A DNA stretch of 64,000 nucleotides from Atlantibacter sp. RC6 (GCF_014193285.1 NZ_JACHZE010000002.1:186001-250000), one strand, 5' to 3'; shown: positions 44,337 to 53,841, counted from the first letter of the stretch. Numbers and translations: made by a program. Notes: generated by a model not told the origin, from the sequence alone.

Positions 44337-45053
44337 CTATCCGTGGATAACGGTGAGATTGCGCCGCTGAATTTCATCTCTGGCGGCAGGGGTAATCAGC
44401 GTATTGCCCTCAACGCGCAGCGCTGAACCGGTCGCCAGCAGGCGGATATCGCGCAGGGTGATTAAGCGTTTTTTACCGGCCACCGGCAGGGTAGCGACGG
44501 ATGCGGATTGGCTTAGCGGCAACGGGCTGGCGTGGGCCGCGCGTTTGCCCGAGAGCGCAATACCATAGCTCTCCAGGGCCTGTGCGTACCCTTCCAGACG
44601 GGCCAGCAACGGCAGCGGAAGCGTGCTGTCAACACACTGCGGATGCAGCGTGGCGATGACCTGTTTACGGTGCTGTAACGCCTGAAATACCGCTTCACAA
44701 GCCAGATTATCGCGAATGCCCAGCGCAATTTTGCTCATGCTGTTAACAGAGAGCGCAGGCAGATAGAGCGCCTCATAGTGAGGCGGCGATCGGTCAAATC
44801 CGGCGCGAGAGCCGCGCTGGCGTAACGCATCCACACAGGCGGATTTCAGCGCTGACTGGCTGGCGCTGTGAGAAAAACTGATCCACAGCTGATAGCCCGC
44901 CTGCTCAAGCGCCGCGAGGCAACTCAGTGTTTCCGGCAGCGAGGAGATATCCTCTCCGGTCACCACCACGCGGACATTTTTCTGCGTGACGGACTGCGCC
45001 AACAATTCGGCGATTACGCGGTCCAGCAGTTGCGATAAGGTCTGGCTGTCCAT
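44337..45053 (-). CDS. Microcompartment-associated flavoprotein-like protein
   Basis: The protein is 238 residues from MDSQTLSQ; a start seven codons upstream overlaps eutJ and is less likely because AGGGG sits just before 45053. Residues about 85-160 carry LPALSVNSMSKIALGIRDNLA...VIATLHP, which follows the flavoprotein (PF02441-like) pattern of a substrate loop, KIALGI.DNL and a proline-rich end. The N-terminal 18 residues (LSQLLDRVIAELLAQ) resemble an encapsulation peptide. The C-terminal 40 residues form a small domain. Enzyme activity not known; an FMN-dependent decarboxylase-type fold is possible. Confidence 0.7.
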   Translation of the reverse strand: MDSQTLSQLLDRVIAELLAQSVTQKNVRVVVTGEDISSLPETLSCLAALEQAGYQLWISFSHSASQSALKSACVDALRQRGSRAGFDRSPPHYEALYLPALSVNSMSKIALGIRDNLACEAVFQALQHRKQVIATLHPQCVDSTLPLPLLARLEGYAQALESYGIALSGKRAAHASPLPLSQSASVATLPVAGKKRLITLRDIRLLATGSALRVEGNTLITPAARDEIQRRNLTVIHG

Positions 45054-45057
45054 TGCT

Positions 45058-45882
45058 TTACCCCTGGCCCGCATTCATGGCGATGCCTAACGGCGTGACT
45101 AATAGCGGCTCCACCGAAGGAATGACATTTTTACCGGTTTGCTTGCTGAACACGGCGGCAAACTGGCTGAAGCTGCTGGCGCCGCCAACCAAATAAACAT
45201 TTTTTACCCGCTGGGAAGCGAGCCATCCCGACACCAGGCTGGCCATTTTCTGGGCCACCGGCAGCACCAGGGTAAAGACCTGCGCTTCCTGCGCCGGGTC
45301 TTTTTTCATCTCTTCCGCCTCGGCATAGGGCAGACCCAGCGCGCCCGCGATCACCAGCGTCATATGGCTGCCGCCGGTGGGCTCGTCGGCGCTGAACGTG
45401 ACTTTGCCGCTTTTCAGAATGCTCATGCCGGTGGTGCCGCCCCCCACGTCCACCACCGCGCCGTTTTTGATATTCAATGCGCTGGCGGCGGCGACCGGTT
45501 CATCAAGCACCCGGGTCACGGTAAAGCCTGCCGATTCCACCACGTTGACGATCACTTTGGTGTTGCCTTCAGAGATCCCAGGCGGGATTGCGGTCGCCGC
45601 GCGATCCAGCGGGCGGCCCAATTTCTGTTCAAGAATTTGTTTGAGACGCGTCACTACCCGACTGGCGGTCAGGTAATCCACCACCACACCATCTTTCACC
45701 ACGCTGGAGGGGTACGTTACCCCTGCCACCGGCTGGTTATCTTCATCCACCACCACGATGGCAATATTGGCGGTGCCAAGATCCACACCCACCTTCAACG
45801 CGCCGGTGCAGGGCCGACATTCGCCGCTGTCAATCAGCGCAGCCAGTTCGTGCAAACGGCGGTTTTCGGGGCTGTCAGCCAT
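45058..45882 (-). CDS. eutJ: EutJ-type actin-fold chaperone
   Basis: The protein is 274 residues, close to EutJ (278). Phosphate-1 GVDLGTANIAIVV (about 30-42), DVGGGTTGMSI, and adenosine motif VYLVGGASSF are the ATPase-clan signatures. EutJ-like proteins are predicted chaperones or reactivation factors of microcompartment enzymes. The true start, MADSPENRR at 45882, overlaps the pduL end by 8 bp; a longer frame upstream is a shadow of pduL. One Cys pair in GECRPCTG (residues 19-24 region) is notable. Confidence 0.92.
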   Translation of the reverse strand: MADSPENRRLHELAALIDSGECRPCTGALKVGVDLGTANIAIVVVDEDNQPVAGVTYPSSVVKDGVVVDYLTASRVVTRLKQILEQKLGRPLDRAATAIPPGISEGNTKVIVNVVESAGFTVTRVLDEPVAAASALNIKNGAVVDVGGGTTGMSILKSGKVTFSADEPTGGSHMTLVIAGALGLPYAEAEEMKKDPAQEAQVFTLVLPVAQKMASLVSGWLASQRVKNVYLVGGASSFSQFAAVFSKQTGKNVIPSVEPLLVTPLGIAMNAGQG

Positions 45883-46567
45883 GGCGCATGTCCTGTTTAA
45901 TGCCGCGAACGGTATCGCCGTTACGCAAGCCGAAGCCGTTGGCCTCTTCCACATCGATATGCAGTTCCAGCACCGCATCCGCCGTGACGCGCACGACCAC
46001 GTGGCTGAGCACGCCGCCGCGCGGGCCTTGGGTTTGCACGTCGATTTCCATCCCATCACGCAAGCCGTGCAGTTCAGCTTCTTCGGGCGAAATATGGATA
46101 TGACGCCAGGCGACAATCATGCCGTTGTGTTTCACCACCCGCCCTTTTGGACCGATGATTTCAATGCCCGGCGAATCCAGCAGATCCCCCGACATCCGCA
46201 CCGGCGCTTTCGCGCCCAGCGCAAAGCCGTCGGCCACAGAAATCTCTACCTGCGTGGTATTACGCAGCGGCCCTAACACGCGCACTTTGCTGAGCTCACC
46301 TTTTGGCCCGCGCAGCGTCACCATCTCTTCGGCGGCATACTGGCCGGGCTGTTTCACCGCTTTAAAACGGGTCAACGTCGAGCCGTAGCCAAACAAAATG
46401 TCCATATCCTCACGGCACAGATGCACATGGCGGTTGGACACCCCTACCGGGATATCCAGCGCGGCGGGGCTGGCGGCAGGCGCAGGGGGTGTCGGGCTTT
46501 TCCTGGCGGCGAGTTCCTGCAGGATTTGTTGGGTGATCCACTCGGCTTGTTGTTCGGTGTAATTCAT
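45875..46567 (-). CDS. pduL: Phosphate propanoyltransferase PduL
   Basis: The protein is 230 residues. Zinc ligands are in SNRHVHL (44-50) and in AWRHIHIS (about 153-160), as in PduL; no relation to Pta. It converts propionyl-CoA to propionyl-phosphate and frees CoA inside the shell. The first 20 residues (TEQQAEWITQQILQELA) form an amphipathic helix, then a Pro/Ala linker, i.e. an encapsulation peptide. Confidence 0.95.
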   Translation of the reverse strand: MNYTEQQAEWITQQILQELAARKSPTPPAPAASPAALDIPVGVSNRHVHLCREDMDILFGYGSTLTRFKAVKQPGQYAAEEMVTLRGPKGELSKVRVLGPLRNTTQVEISVADGFALGAKAPVRMSGDLLDSPGIEIIGPKGRVVKHNGMIVAWRHIHISPEEAELHGLRDGMEIDVQTQGPRGGVLSHVVVRVTADAVLELHIDVEEANGFGLRNGDTVRGIKQDMRHG

Positions 46568-46706
46568 AACGGGTACGACCTGATTATTGGGTTATCGCTT
46601 GGGTACTGGACGTCTGTTAATCAGGATAAGGAGTAACGACGCCCGGTTTTTGTTTATCAGCAGGACTTTTTTGACCGCTTCACGAAGGCTGGACAAAGTT
46701 GTCCAG

Positions 46707-47825
46707 CTAGCCGGTGATCTGGTCGATCAGCCCTTCGAGGTCATGCGCCGTCGCCTGGCGCGGGTTGGACGCCGTGCAACCATCAGCCAGCGCCGAGTTC
46801 ACCAGTGCGCTGCGCAATTTGGCGATTTTCGCGCGGTCGATGCCCAGTTCGCTGAGCGTGGCGGGGATGCCGAAATGACGATTGATCTGACGGATAGCCT
46901 GGGTCATCAACATGATGGCCTGCTCGGGTATTGCATGGTCAATACCCATAATCTGCGCGCAGCGGTGGTAGCGATCGCGGGTCGCGGCGCTCGCCTGTTT
47001 GCTGTTGAAATCAATCACAATCGGCAGCAGCATGGCGTTGATTTTGCCGTGTGGAATATGCAGCATCCCGCCGATGGCGTGAGCCATACCGTGTACCAGC
47101 CCAAGCCCCGCGGAGTTAAACGCCATGCCCGCCATACAAGAGGCGTTGTGCATATGGGTGCGCGCCGCAATGTCTTTTTCATCGTTGAACACCTGCGGCA
47201 GATAGCGCCAGGTCAATGCGATAGCCTTTTCCGCCAGCGCGTCGCTGAAGTCGTTTGCGCCTGTGGAGACAAAGGCTTCAATGGCATGGGTCAGCACGTC
47301 CATCCCGGTATCTACCGCCACAGAGCGCGGCACGGTTAACACCAGATTCGGGTCGAGAATGGCGATATCCGGCACCAGATGTTCAGAGATCAGCGGGTAT
47401 TTGCGGCCATTTTGCGGATCGGAAATGATCGCATAAGCGGTGACTTCAGAGCCGGACCCGCTGGTGGTGGGAATGGCGATCAAATCAATATGATGATCGG
47501 CAAAATACTCTTCCAGCGTGACTTTGATCCCCTTAGCCGCGTCCAGTGACGATCCGCCGCCGAGGGCAATAATCACATCAGGCTTAAACGCTTTAAAACG
47601 CGCCGCGCCCGCGGTCAAAATATCGATATCCGGATCGGGTTTAACCTCGCCGAAAATACACACCGCTGCCTGCGGCATGTGATTGATCAAATAGCGAGTT
47701 TTACCCGATGACACCATAAAATCATCGGTCACGATGCCGACGCGTTTATCATTAAACTGGCTGAGCGACGTCATCGCCTGTTCGCCAAAATAGACTTCAG
47801 GGCAGGAAAAATAATAGCGGGCCAT
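46707..47825 (-). CDS. pduQ: Iron-containing 1-propanol dehydrogenase (PduQ-type)
   Basis: The protein is 372 residues, from MARYYFSCPEVYFG. Group III iron ADH: GGGSSLDAAKG binds NAD, and Asp, His and His ligands lie in the HAIEAFVS, GLVHGMAHAIGG and HGKINAMLLP segments. It reduces propionaldehyde to 1-propanol and regenerates NAD+ for PduP. It begins the BMC gene series on the minus strand; the 192 bp of open frame upstream of the start are not conserved. 139 bp separate its stop from pduL with no clear terminator. Confidence 0.92.
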   Translation of the reverse strand: MARYYFSCPEVYFGEQAMTSLSQFNDKRVGIVTDDFMVSSGKTRYLINHMPQAAVCIFGEVKPDPDIDILTAGAARFKAFKPDVIIALGGGSSLDAAKGIKVTLEEYFADHHIDLIAIPTTSGSGSEVTAYAIISDPQNGRKYPLISEHLVPDIAILDPNLVLTVPRSVAVDTGMDVLTHAIEAFVSTGANDFSDALAEKAIALTWRYLPQVFNDEKDIAARTHMHNASCMAGMAFNSAGLGLVHGMAHAIGGMLHIPHGKINAMLLPIVIDFNSKQASAATRDRYHRCAQIMGIDHAIPEQAIMLMTQAIRQINRHFGIPATLSELGIDRAKIAKLRSALVNSALADGCTASNPRQATAHDLEGLIDQITG

Positions 47826-47929
47826 GGGCAACAACCTTAAGACTAAATACGATGCCGTTAACCTAACATGGTGATATTTCGAAGGGGCTGAGGATGTTTG
47901 TGCAGGTAAAGGATTATTTTGCGGTGTTG

Positions 47930-47948
47930 TTTTTGCCCCGGGCAAAAA
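47930..47948. promoter_or_regulatory. 19-bp palindrome upstream of pduQ
   Basis: TTTTTGCCC-c-GGGCAAAAA, 105 bp before the pduQ start, itself framed by AAAGGAT (47908-47914) and ATCCTTT (47949-47955). Perfect symmetry with a one-base centre suits a dimeric regulator. Confidence 0.55.
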
Positions 47949-48108
47949 AATCCTTTGACGATAAAAATAAAGCCGGCCCGGTATAGATGCAGGGAAATAA
48001 ATTCCGAATCCGCACAAAAGTCACGTTCTGCCGCATTATCAACGGCAAACTGGAATAAAGTAGCCGTCAGTAAGATGTCTGGTAACAAGACGCAACAGGC
48101 CTCGTTTA

Positions 48109-48137
48109 ACCCCGCCACTAAAGCGGGGTATTTTTTT
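48109..48137 (+). terminator. Plus-strand terminator with no visible gene
   Basis: ACCCCGC-7-GCGGGGT stem followed by ATTTTTTT on the plus strand only. All surrounding genes are on the minus strand, so what transcript it ends is unclear. The rest of 47826-48181 has no supportable gene. Confidence 0.7.
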
Positions 48138-48181
48138 GCGCCGCACTGTTACAGCAATTAATCTTTTCCTTCTCACTGGCT

Positions 48182-49225
48182 TCAGTTATTTTCCGCCAGC
48201 GCGAACATACCGTAAGGGTGGATTTGCAGATAATAGTGCTCGCCCACATCCGGCTGTAAACGCGTGGCGTTAACCTGCAACAAAATCTGCTGCCCGTGCC
48301 AGTCGACGATCACTTCATACTGCGGCCCCATATAAGCAACGTGACGAATCACGCAACGCTGGCTCTCTTCGCCGTGCGTGCCAAGGGTGATGGCCTCCGG
48401 ACGCACGCCCACGGTGCCTTCGCCCATCGGCGCGATGTTCTCCGGGCGCGGCAGGCGGTAGCCGTAAATATCGACATAATCCGCGCCAAACTGCGCCGGG
48501 AACAGGTTGGCGTCGCCCATAAAACTCGCCATAAAGCGCGAGGCCGGTTGCCGGTACAGCGCCTGCGGCGAACCGATCTGCATGATGTGGCCTTTGTTCA
48601 TCACCAGCACCGTATCCGACACCGCAAAAGCTTCGCTCTGGTCATGGGTGACATACAGCGAGGTAATGTTGAACTGCTTTTGCAGCTCGCGGATTTTATC
48701 GCGCATGCTGCGGCGCAGGTTGGCGTCAAGGTTACTCAGCGGCTCATCGAACAGCAGCACTTTTGGTTTGAGGATCAGAGCGCGAGCCAGCGCCACGCGC
48801 TGCTGCTGGCCGCCGGAAATCTGATCCACATAGCGATCTTCAAAGCCGTCGAGATCGACCATCGCCAGCGCCTCTTTCACCCGCTGTTTGATCTCGGCGC
48901 GCCCTACGCCGAGCATCTTCAGGCCATAGCCCACGTTTTCTCCCAGCGACATATGGGGAAACAGTGCGTAAGACTGGAACACCATACAGATATCGCGCTG
49001 TTGGATGGAGCGATGCGTCACATCCTCGCCGTCGATAAAGATCTGCCCTTCGCTGGGTTTTTCCAGCCCGGCCACCAGGCGCAGCACCGTGGTTTTGCCG
49101 CAGCCAGACGGCCCCAGCAGGGTGACCATCTCGCCGCGCGGGATCGCCAGATTGATGTTGTCGATCACGGTGTTATTGCCAAACCGTTTGGTGACATTAC
49201 GTAATTCAACAAAATGATGCGTCAT
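48182..49225 (-). CDS. afuC: Hexose-phosphate ABC transporter ATPase AfuC
   Basis: The protein is 347 residues with Walker A GPSGCGKT (38-45), signature SGGQQQR (137-143) and Walker [13 protein letters not shown], then a C-terminal TOBE-type regulatory domain. Formerly annotated as a ferric transporter; the Afu systems of Actinobacillus and Citrobacter rodentium were shown to import sugar phosphates. 15 bp after afuB. Confidence 0.92.
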   Translation of the reverse strand: MTHHFVELRNVTKRFGNNTVIDNINLAIPRGEMVTLLGPSGCGKTTVLRLVAGLEKPSEGQIFIDGEDVTHRSIQQRDICMVFQSYALFPHMSLGENVGYGLKMLGVGRAEIKQRVKEALAMVDLDGFEDRYVDQISGGQQQRVALARALILKPKVLLFDEPLSNLDANLRRSMRDKIRELQKQFNITSLYVTHDQSEAFAVSDTVLVMNKGHIMQIGSPQALYRQPASRFMASFMGDANLFPAQFGADYVDIYGYRLPRPENIAPMGEGTVGVRPEAITLGTHGEESQRCVIRHVAYMGPQYEVIVDWHGQQILLQVNATRLQPDVGEHYYLQIHPYGMFALAENN

Positions 49226-49240
49226 GGTTAAGCTCCGTGA

Positions 49241-51319
49241 TTACGCCTGGTTTTTGGCTTTGGAACGCGAAATGCGCGCTTCGCCGATCAGCCAGTCAAA
49301 AAGGAAGATGATGGCCAGCATCACCACAATCAAAATCGAACCGTAGGCAATCGCCACGCCGTATTCGCCGTCTTCCACGCGGTTCAGGATGTAGGCCGTG
49401 GCCACGCGGGTGTCCGGCGTCACCAGGAAGACAATGGCGCTGACGGTGGTAATGGCGCGCACAAAGCTGTAGATCAGCGCCGACAGGATCGCCGGGCGCA
49501 GCAGCGGCAGCAGGATATTGACGATGGTACGCAGCGATCCGGCACGCAGGCTCAGTGACGCTTCATCCAGCGACTTGTCGATCTGCCCAAGGCCCGCAAT
49601 CCCGGCGCGGATACCCACCGGCACGTTACGCATCACCATCGAGATAATCACAATCGCCGCCGTGCCGGTCAGGTATACCGGCGCGCTGTTAAACGCCAGG
49701 ATGTAAGAGACGCCCGCCACGGTGCCCGGCACCGCGAAGCACAGCATGGTTGTGAACTCGATGGTCTTTTTGCCTTTAAACTGCTGGCGCACCACGATCC
49801 AGGCGATCAACAGCCCGAAGATGGCGGTGATCGGCGCGGCGATCCCGGCGTACAACAGCGTGTCGAGCAGCGAAGGCCACGCGCCGTCGTCCATGCCCTG
49901 GCCGAACAGTTTGATAAAGTTATCCAGCGTCAGGGTGTAATCCACGCCCCAGTTGACGGTGAAGCTGCCGTAGAAAATGCTGCCGTACAGCAGAGCGTTG
50001 AAGGCGATCCACACCGCCAGCAGGCCCACCACGCTCCAGACCAGCGCCACCGGCAACGGCTGCACATCGCCGCGATAGGATTTGCCGGAAACGGTGACGT
50101 AAGAGCGTTTGCCAATCCACATGTACTGGATGCAGAACACCAGCAGGGAGAACAGCAGCAGGAATACGCCGAGGGTACTGGCTGCCTGATAGTCAAGCTG
50201 CGAGCCGGTAATGTAGAAGTAAATTTGCGTCGCCAGCACGTCAAAGTTGCCGCCAAGCACCAACGGGTTACTGAAGTCCGCCAGCGATTGCACCACCACG
50301 ATCAAAAAGGCGTTGGCCATGGCCGGTTTCAACAGCGGCATAAATACCGAGACAAATGTCTGCCAGCGGTTGGCGCGCAGCGTGTAGGAGGCCTCCTCCA
50401 GCGACGGATGAATGGTTTTAATCGCGCCGTCGAGGATCATAAACGCCATCGGGGTGAACGCCAGCACCTGCGCCAGCCAAATCCCGGTGAAGCCATACAG
50501 CCAGTTGGTGTTAGTCAGACCGAACCAGTCGACCATCAGTTCGGTGACGTAGCCCGAACGGCCCATCATCAGCGTGACGCCCAGGCCCACCACAAACGGC
50601 GGTGTGACGATGGGCAAAATCGAGAAGATGCGCCCGATAATGGCGCTGCGTTTGGCGATGCGGGTGGTGTAAATCGCCAGCACCAGGCCAAAGAAAGTAC
50701 AGCCCACGCCCACCGCCATGGAGAGCATGATCGAGTTAGCGATAACTTGCAGGATATGGGCCTGTCCCAGCACCGCCATAAACGCCAGCGGGGCGAACTC
50801 GCCCACGTCGTTGGTGAACATCGGGATAAAAATAGCGATGCTGGGCCAGACGATAAACACGCCAATCAGCGCGATAATAGTAATCAGCGAGCCGATAACA
50901 AACTGGTCGCCGCCGAGAAATTCCAGCCGGGTCAGCGCCAGCGTGGCGATAGCGCCTAAAGCGATAAACAGCACGATGGAGGCATAGCCCATACCGCGCC
51001 CGACCAGCGTGGCGCTGATCACCACAAACGCCATGCAGCCCAGCGCCCACAGCGCGTCAAACCAGTGGCGCGAGCGCTGTTCGCGGCGCGATTCATGGAA
51101 AGGACGCAGCAGCAGCACGCATGGCAATAAATACCACAGCACACTGACGTTCCAGTGCGACCAGCCATAGGCATCCAGGATCTCGTCAGAGGTGGATTCC
51201 ATCAGGCCATAGTCCAGGCTCCAGCTCGGCAGCAGCGCGAACGCCAGCAGTCCCAGCAGCACCCAGGCGAAAATAGCCTCCCGCTTCTGCGCGGGACGCA
51301 AAAGTAATGTTTCAGACAT
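49241..51319 (-). CDS. afuB: ABC transporter permease AfuB (two fused permease domains)
   Basis: A 692-residue inner-membrane protein with about 12-14 membrane helices. It carries two binding-protein-dependent permease domains, each with an EAA-type loop (EEASYTLRANRWQTF about 300-315; DEASLSLRAGSLRT about 585-600). The double-length permease is typical of the Fbp/Afu group. Lies 53 bp downstream of afuA. Confidence 0.93.
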   Translation of the reverse strand: MSETLLLRPAQKREAIFAWVLLGLLAFALLPSWSLDYGLMESTSDEILDAYGWSHWNVSVLWYLLPCVLLLRPFHESRREQRSRHWFDALWALGCMAFVVISATLVGRGMGYASIVLFIALGAIATLALTRLEFLGGDQFVIGSLITIIALIGVFIVWPSIAIFIPMFTNDVGEFAPLAFMAVLGQAHILQVIANSIMLSMAVGVGCTFFGLVLAIYTTRIAKRSAIIGRIFSILPIVTPPFVVGLGVTLMMGRSGYVTELMVDWFGLTNTNWLYGFTGIWLAQVLAFTPMAFMILDGAIKTIHPSLEEASYTLRANRWQTFVSVFMPLLKPAMANAFLIVVVQSLADFSNPLVLGGNFDVLATQIYFYITGSQLDYQAASTLGVFLLLFSLLVFCIQYMWIGKRSYVTVSGKSYRGDVQPLPVALVWSVVGLLAVWIAFNALLYGSIFYGSFTVNWGVDYTLTLDNFIKLFGQGMDDGAWPSLLDTLLYAGIAAPITAIFGLLIAWIVVRQQFKGKKTIEFTTMLCFAVPGTVAGVSYILAFNSAPVYLTGTAAIVIISMVMRNVPVGIRAGIAGLGQIDKSLDEASLSLRAGSLRTIVNILLPLLRPAILSALIYSFVRAITTVSAIVFLVTPDTRVATAYILNRVEDGEYGVAIAYGSILIVVMLAIIFLFDWLIGEARISRSKAKNQA

Positions 51320-51372
51320 ACACGCCTCGTCGGCAGGGGGAAAAGGCGGGTGAGGAACTCACCCGCGTACGG

Positions 51373-52404
51373 TTACTTGCCCATCTTCACGTCGTTGACC
51401 CACTTGTTGATCAGCGCCTTACGCGTGTCAGTGGAGCCGTATTTGTCCATGTCGTAGTTGATCAGTTTCAGATCGTCGAGCTTCAGGGACAGCGGCGAGG
51501 TTTCCGCCGTGGTGTTGGTCAGGATCTGGTAAGACTTACCCTTCTTCCACGCCAGTTCCTGGGCTTCTTTCGACAGCACCCAGTCCACGAACAGTTTGGC
51601 GTTGTCGATGTTGCGCGCGCCTTTCAGAACGCTGACGCCGCCGATCTCATAACCGGTGCCTTCGCACGGGGAAATCAGCTCCAGCGGCGCGCCCTGCTCT
51701 TTTTCCAGCGAATAGTCGTGCAAGAAGCCGATGCCGATGGCGGTTTCGCCACGGGCGGCGTTACGCGCCGGGGCAATGCCGGATTTGGTGTACTGGGAGA
51801 TATTGCCGTTAAGCTGTTTCAGGTAATCAAACGCCTGATCTTCACCCCACAACTGCACAAAAGTCGCCAGCGCGGTGTAGGCCGTGCCGGAGCTCTGCGG
51901 ATCGGCAATCTGGATTTCGCCTTTGTATTCCGGCTTAGTCAGATCTTTCCAGCATTTCGGCACCGGCAGGTTTTTCTCTTTCAGGCGCTGGGTGTTGACC
52001 CCAAAGCCGAGAATGCCCACGTAAACCGCCGACGACAGGTTGCCTTTCACTTTGGCCGGATCGCGGAATTTCTCCATAATCTGTTCCAGGTTCGGCGACT
52101 TGTAGGCTTCCAGCAGGCCCATTTCACCGGCCTGAGACTGCGGGTCCAGCGTTCCGCCGTACCACACATCCGCCTGCGGGTTCTTCTTCTCAGCGTCCAC
52201 TTTCGCCAGCGTACTGCCCGAGCCGTTGCGGATAAACGAGGTTTTCACGTCGTATTTCTCGCCGAACGCTTTGGTTTCCACTTCACACATTTCATTGGTG
52301 GCGCTGCAATACACCACTAAACGTCCTTTCGCGTCCGCCGCGTGGCTGAATGTCGCCAGCGTCACGCCTGCGGCAATCAGAGCAGAGAGGGCTGTCAATT
52401 TCAT
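51373..52404 (-). CDS. afuA: Periplasmic hexose-phosphate-binding protein AfuA
   Basis: The protein is 343 residues with a signal peptide (1-22, ending SHA). The mature domain is a type-2 periplasmic binding protein, GRLVVYCSATNE, ADVWYGGTLDPQ and SPCEGTGYEIGG. It matches AfuA of C. rodentium/Actinobacillus, which binds glucose-6-phosphate and similar hexose phosphates, and it lacks the paired-Tyr pattern of ferric-binding proteins as far as I can see. It follows uhpC by 15 bp, a genetic link that supports sugar phosphate as substrate. Confidence 0.9.
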   Translation of the reverse strand: MKLTALSALIAAGVTLATFSHAADAKGRLVVYCSATNEMCEVETKAFGEKYDVKTSFIRNGSGSTLAKVDAEKKNPQADVWYGGTLDPQSQAGEMGLLEAYKSPNLEQIMEKFRDPAKVKGNLSSAVYVGILGFGVNTQRLKEKNLPVPKCWKDLTKPEYKGEIQIADPQSSGTAYTALATFVQLWGEDQAFDYLKQLNGNISQYTKSGIAPARNAARGETAIGIGFLHDYSLEKEQGAPLELISPCEGTGYEIGGVSVLKGARNIDNAKLFVDWVLSKEAQELAWKKGKSYQILTNTTAETSPLSLKLDDLKLINYDMDKYGSTDTRKALINKWVNDVKMGK

Positions 52405-52419
52405 TTTGTTATCCTTCTG

Positions 52420-53757
52420 TCAGGTGTCTGGAGGTAAGCTCGCCGGGTCCGTGGCGTGATACTGGCGGTCCTGTGCGCTGATGCCCGCCATTAGCAGCGG
52501 CATCAGCAATAATCCAATCAACACGGCGGCCACCGACAACAGCACAAACATACCGGACCAACCGTACACTTCGGTGAGTTTCGACAGCGGCCAACCGGCC
52601 AGCGCCGCCCCTAAGTAGGCAAACAGGCCGAGAAAACCGGTAATCGAGCCCGCAGCCCCTTTATGACCGCATTCCACGGCCGCAAGACCAATCAACATCT
52701 GCGGGCCAAAAACAAAAAAGCCGATGGCGAAGAAACACATCGCCAGTAATGCATAGTGGTGAACCGGCGCGAGCCACAGCGCAGTCACCGACACCATCAA
52801 CCCGAGGGTAAACAGCAAAATCATCGGCGCGCGTTGCCCGCTGAACAGCAAATCCGAGCCCCATCCGGCGAACAACGCCCCCAGCAATCCACCCACTTCA
52901 AACAGCATCACCGTGGCGTTGGCGCTGAGTAAATTGACGCCATGGGTTTCAGAAAGCCAGATGTTGCCCCAGTCGTTCAGCGCGATGCGAATCAGATACA
53001 CCAGCACATACGACCCGGCCAACAGCCAGATCATCGGGTTTTGCAGCATGGTGGTGCGTAACATGGCCCACAGCGACATCGGTGGACTGCGCTCTTGTTG
53101 GCGCAGTTCCAGCGGGTCGTGCCGCCACTCTCCCACCCCCGGTAACCCCTCTTCGTTCGGCGTGCCAGGCAATTGCCGGTACAGCCAAACGCCTAACGCC
53201 ATGCTGATGATCCCTGGTGTCAGCATCGCGGCCTGCCATCCCCACCAGTGCGCGGCCAGCGCGCTGATCAGCGGGATAATCGCCCCGCCAATGTTGATGG
53301 AGGTGTTCCAACATCCCCACCAGAAGCCGCGCTCGTTGCGCGAATACCAGTGGGTTAATAATCTTGCGCAGGGCGGCCAGCCCCAGCCCTGAAAAAAGCC
53401 GTTCAGCGTCCAGATAATCAGCAGCAGCATCAGGCTGTCGCCAAACGCGAACAGCACGTTCAAAAGGCCGGTGGCAAACAGACCGATCCCCATAAACGAC
53501 CGCTGACCGTGGGCGTCATGCCATAATCCCGCCGCGAATTTCGACAGCCCGTAGGAGAGATAAAACAGCGATCCCAACAGGCCGATATCGCTTTTGCTCA
53601 ACCCCAAATCGAGCTGGAGCGCGGGCAGGATGAAGTTCAGGCTTTTGCGCGTCAGGTAAAACGCCGCATAGCCGACAATCATAACCAACAGCAGCCGCGG
53701 CCTGACGGCGCGATAGCGTTTGGCGATGTCTGCATTGGACATAGTTACGTGGTCCAT
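52420..53757 (-). CDS. uhpC: UhpC-like sugar-phosphate sensor/transporter (MFS)
   Basis: The protein is 445 residues with 12 membrane helices of the OPA (organophosphate antiporter) family: RKSLNFILPALQ, FFQGWGWPPCARLLTHWY and FFVFGPQMLIGLAA match UhpC. In E. coli UhpC senses external glucose-6-phosphate and activates UhpB. The start MDHVTMSN at 53757 has GGAG 9 bases upstream; an internal Met (residue 6) is possible. Adjacent to afuA, so it probably reports periplasmic hexose phosphate to the kinase that controls afuABC. Confidence 0.9.
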   Translation of the reverse strand: MDHVTMSNADIAKRYRAVRPRLLLVMIVGYAAFYLTRKSLNFILPALQLDLGLSKSDIGLLGSLFYLSYGLSKFAAGLWHDAHGQRSFMGIGLFATGLLNVLFAFGDSLMLLLIIWTLNGFFQGWGWPPCARLLTHWYSRNERGFWWGCWNTSINIGGAIIPLISALAAHWWGWQAAMLTPGIISMALGVWLYRQLPGTPNEEGLPGVGEWRHDPLELRQQERSPPMSLWAMLRTTMLQNPMIWLLAGSYVLVYLIRIALNDWGNIWLSETHGVNLLSANATVMLFEVGGLLGALFAGWGSDLLFSGQRAPMILLFTLGLMVSVTALWLAPVHHYALLAMCFFAIGFFVFGPQMLIGLAAVECGHKGAAGSITGFLGLFAYLGAALAGWPLSKLTEVYGWSGMFVLLSVAAVLIGLLLMPLLMAGISAQDRQYHATDPASLPPDT

Positions 53758-53815
53758 GGCTGTCTCCGGCCAGATGAATGTAGGAAATGGCCCGCGAAAA
53801 GGGATGAGAGTCGTT

Positions 53816-53841
53816 CCAGGATGACTAAGACTTTTTCCTGG
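53816..53841 (-). promoter_or_regulatory. CCAGGA/TCCTGG inverted repeat before uhpC
   Basis: CCAGGA (53816-53821) and TCCTGG (53836-53841) lie 14 bp apart in the 84-bp gap between uhpB and uhpC. They could form an operator for the UhpA-like regulator or a small hairpin after uhpB. Confidence 0.35.

Noticed and set aside
47838-48161. Short frames on both strands between pduQ and afuC
   Set aside because: No ribosome-binding site, no family, and overlap with the palindrome and terminator; treated as intergenic.
48182-52404. Ferric iron ABC transporter (old AfuABC/FbpABC annotation)
   Set aside because: The binding protein matches the AfuA type known to bind hexose phosphates, and the genes are joined to a UhpABC-type sensor cascade rather than to Fur sites.
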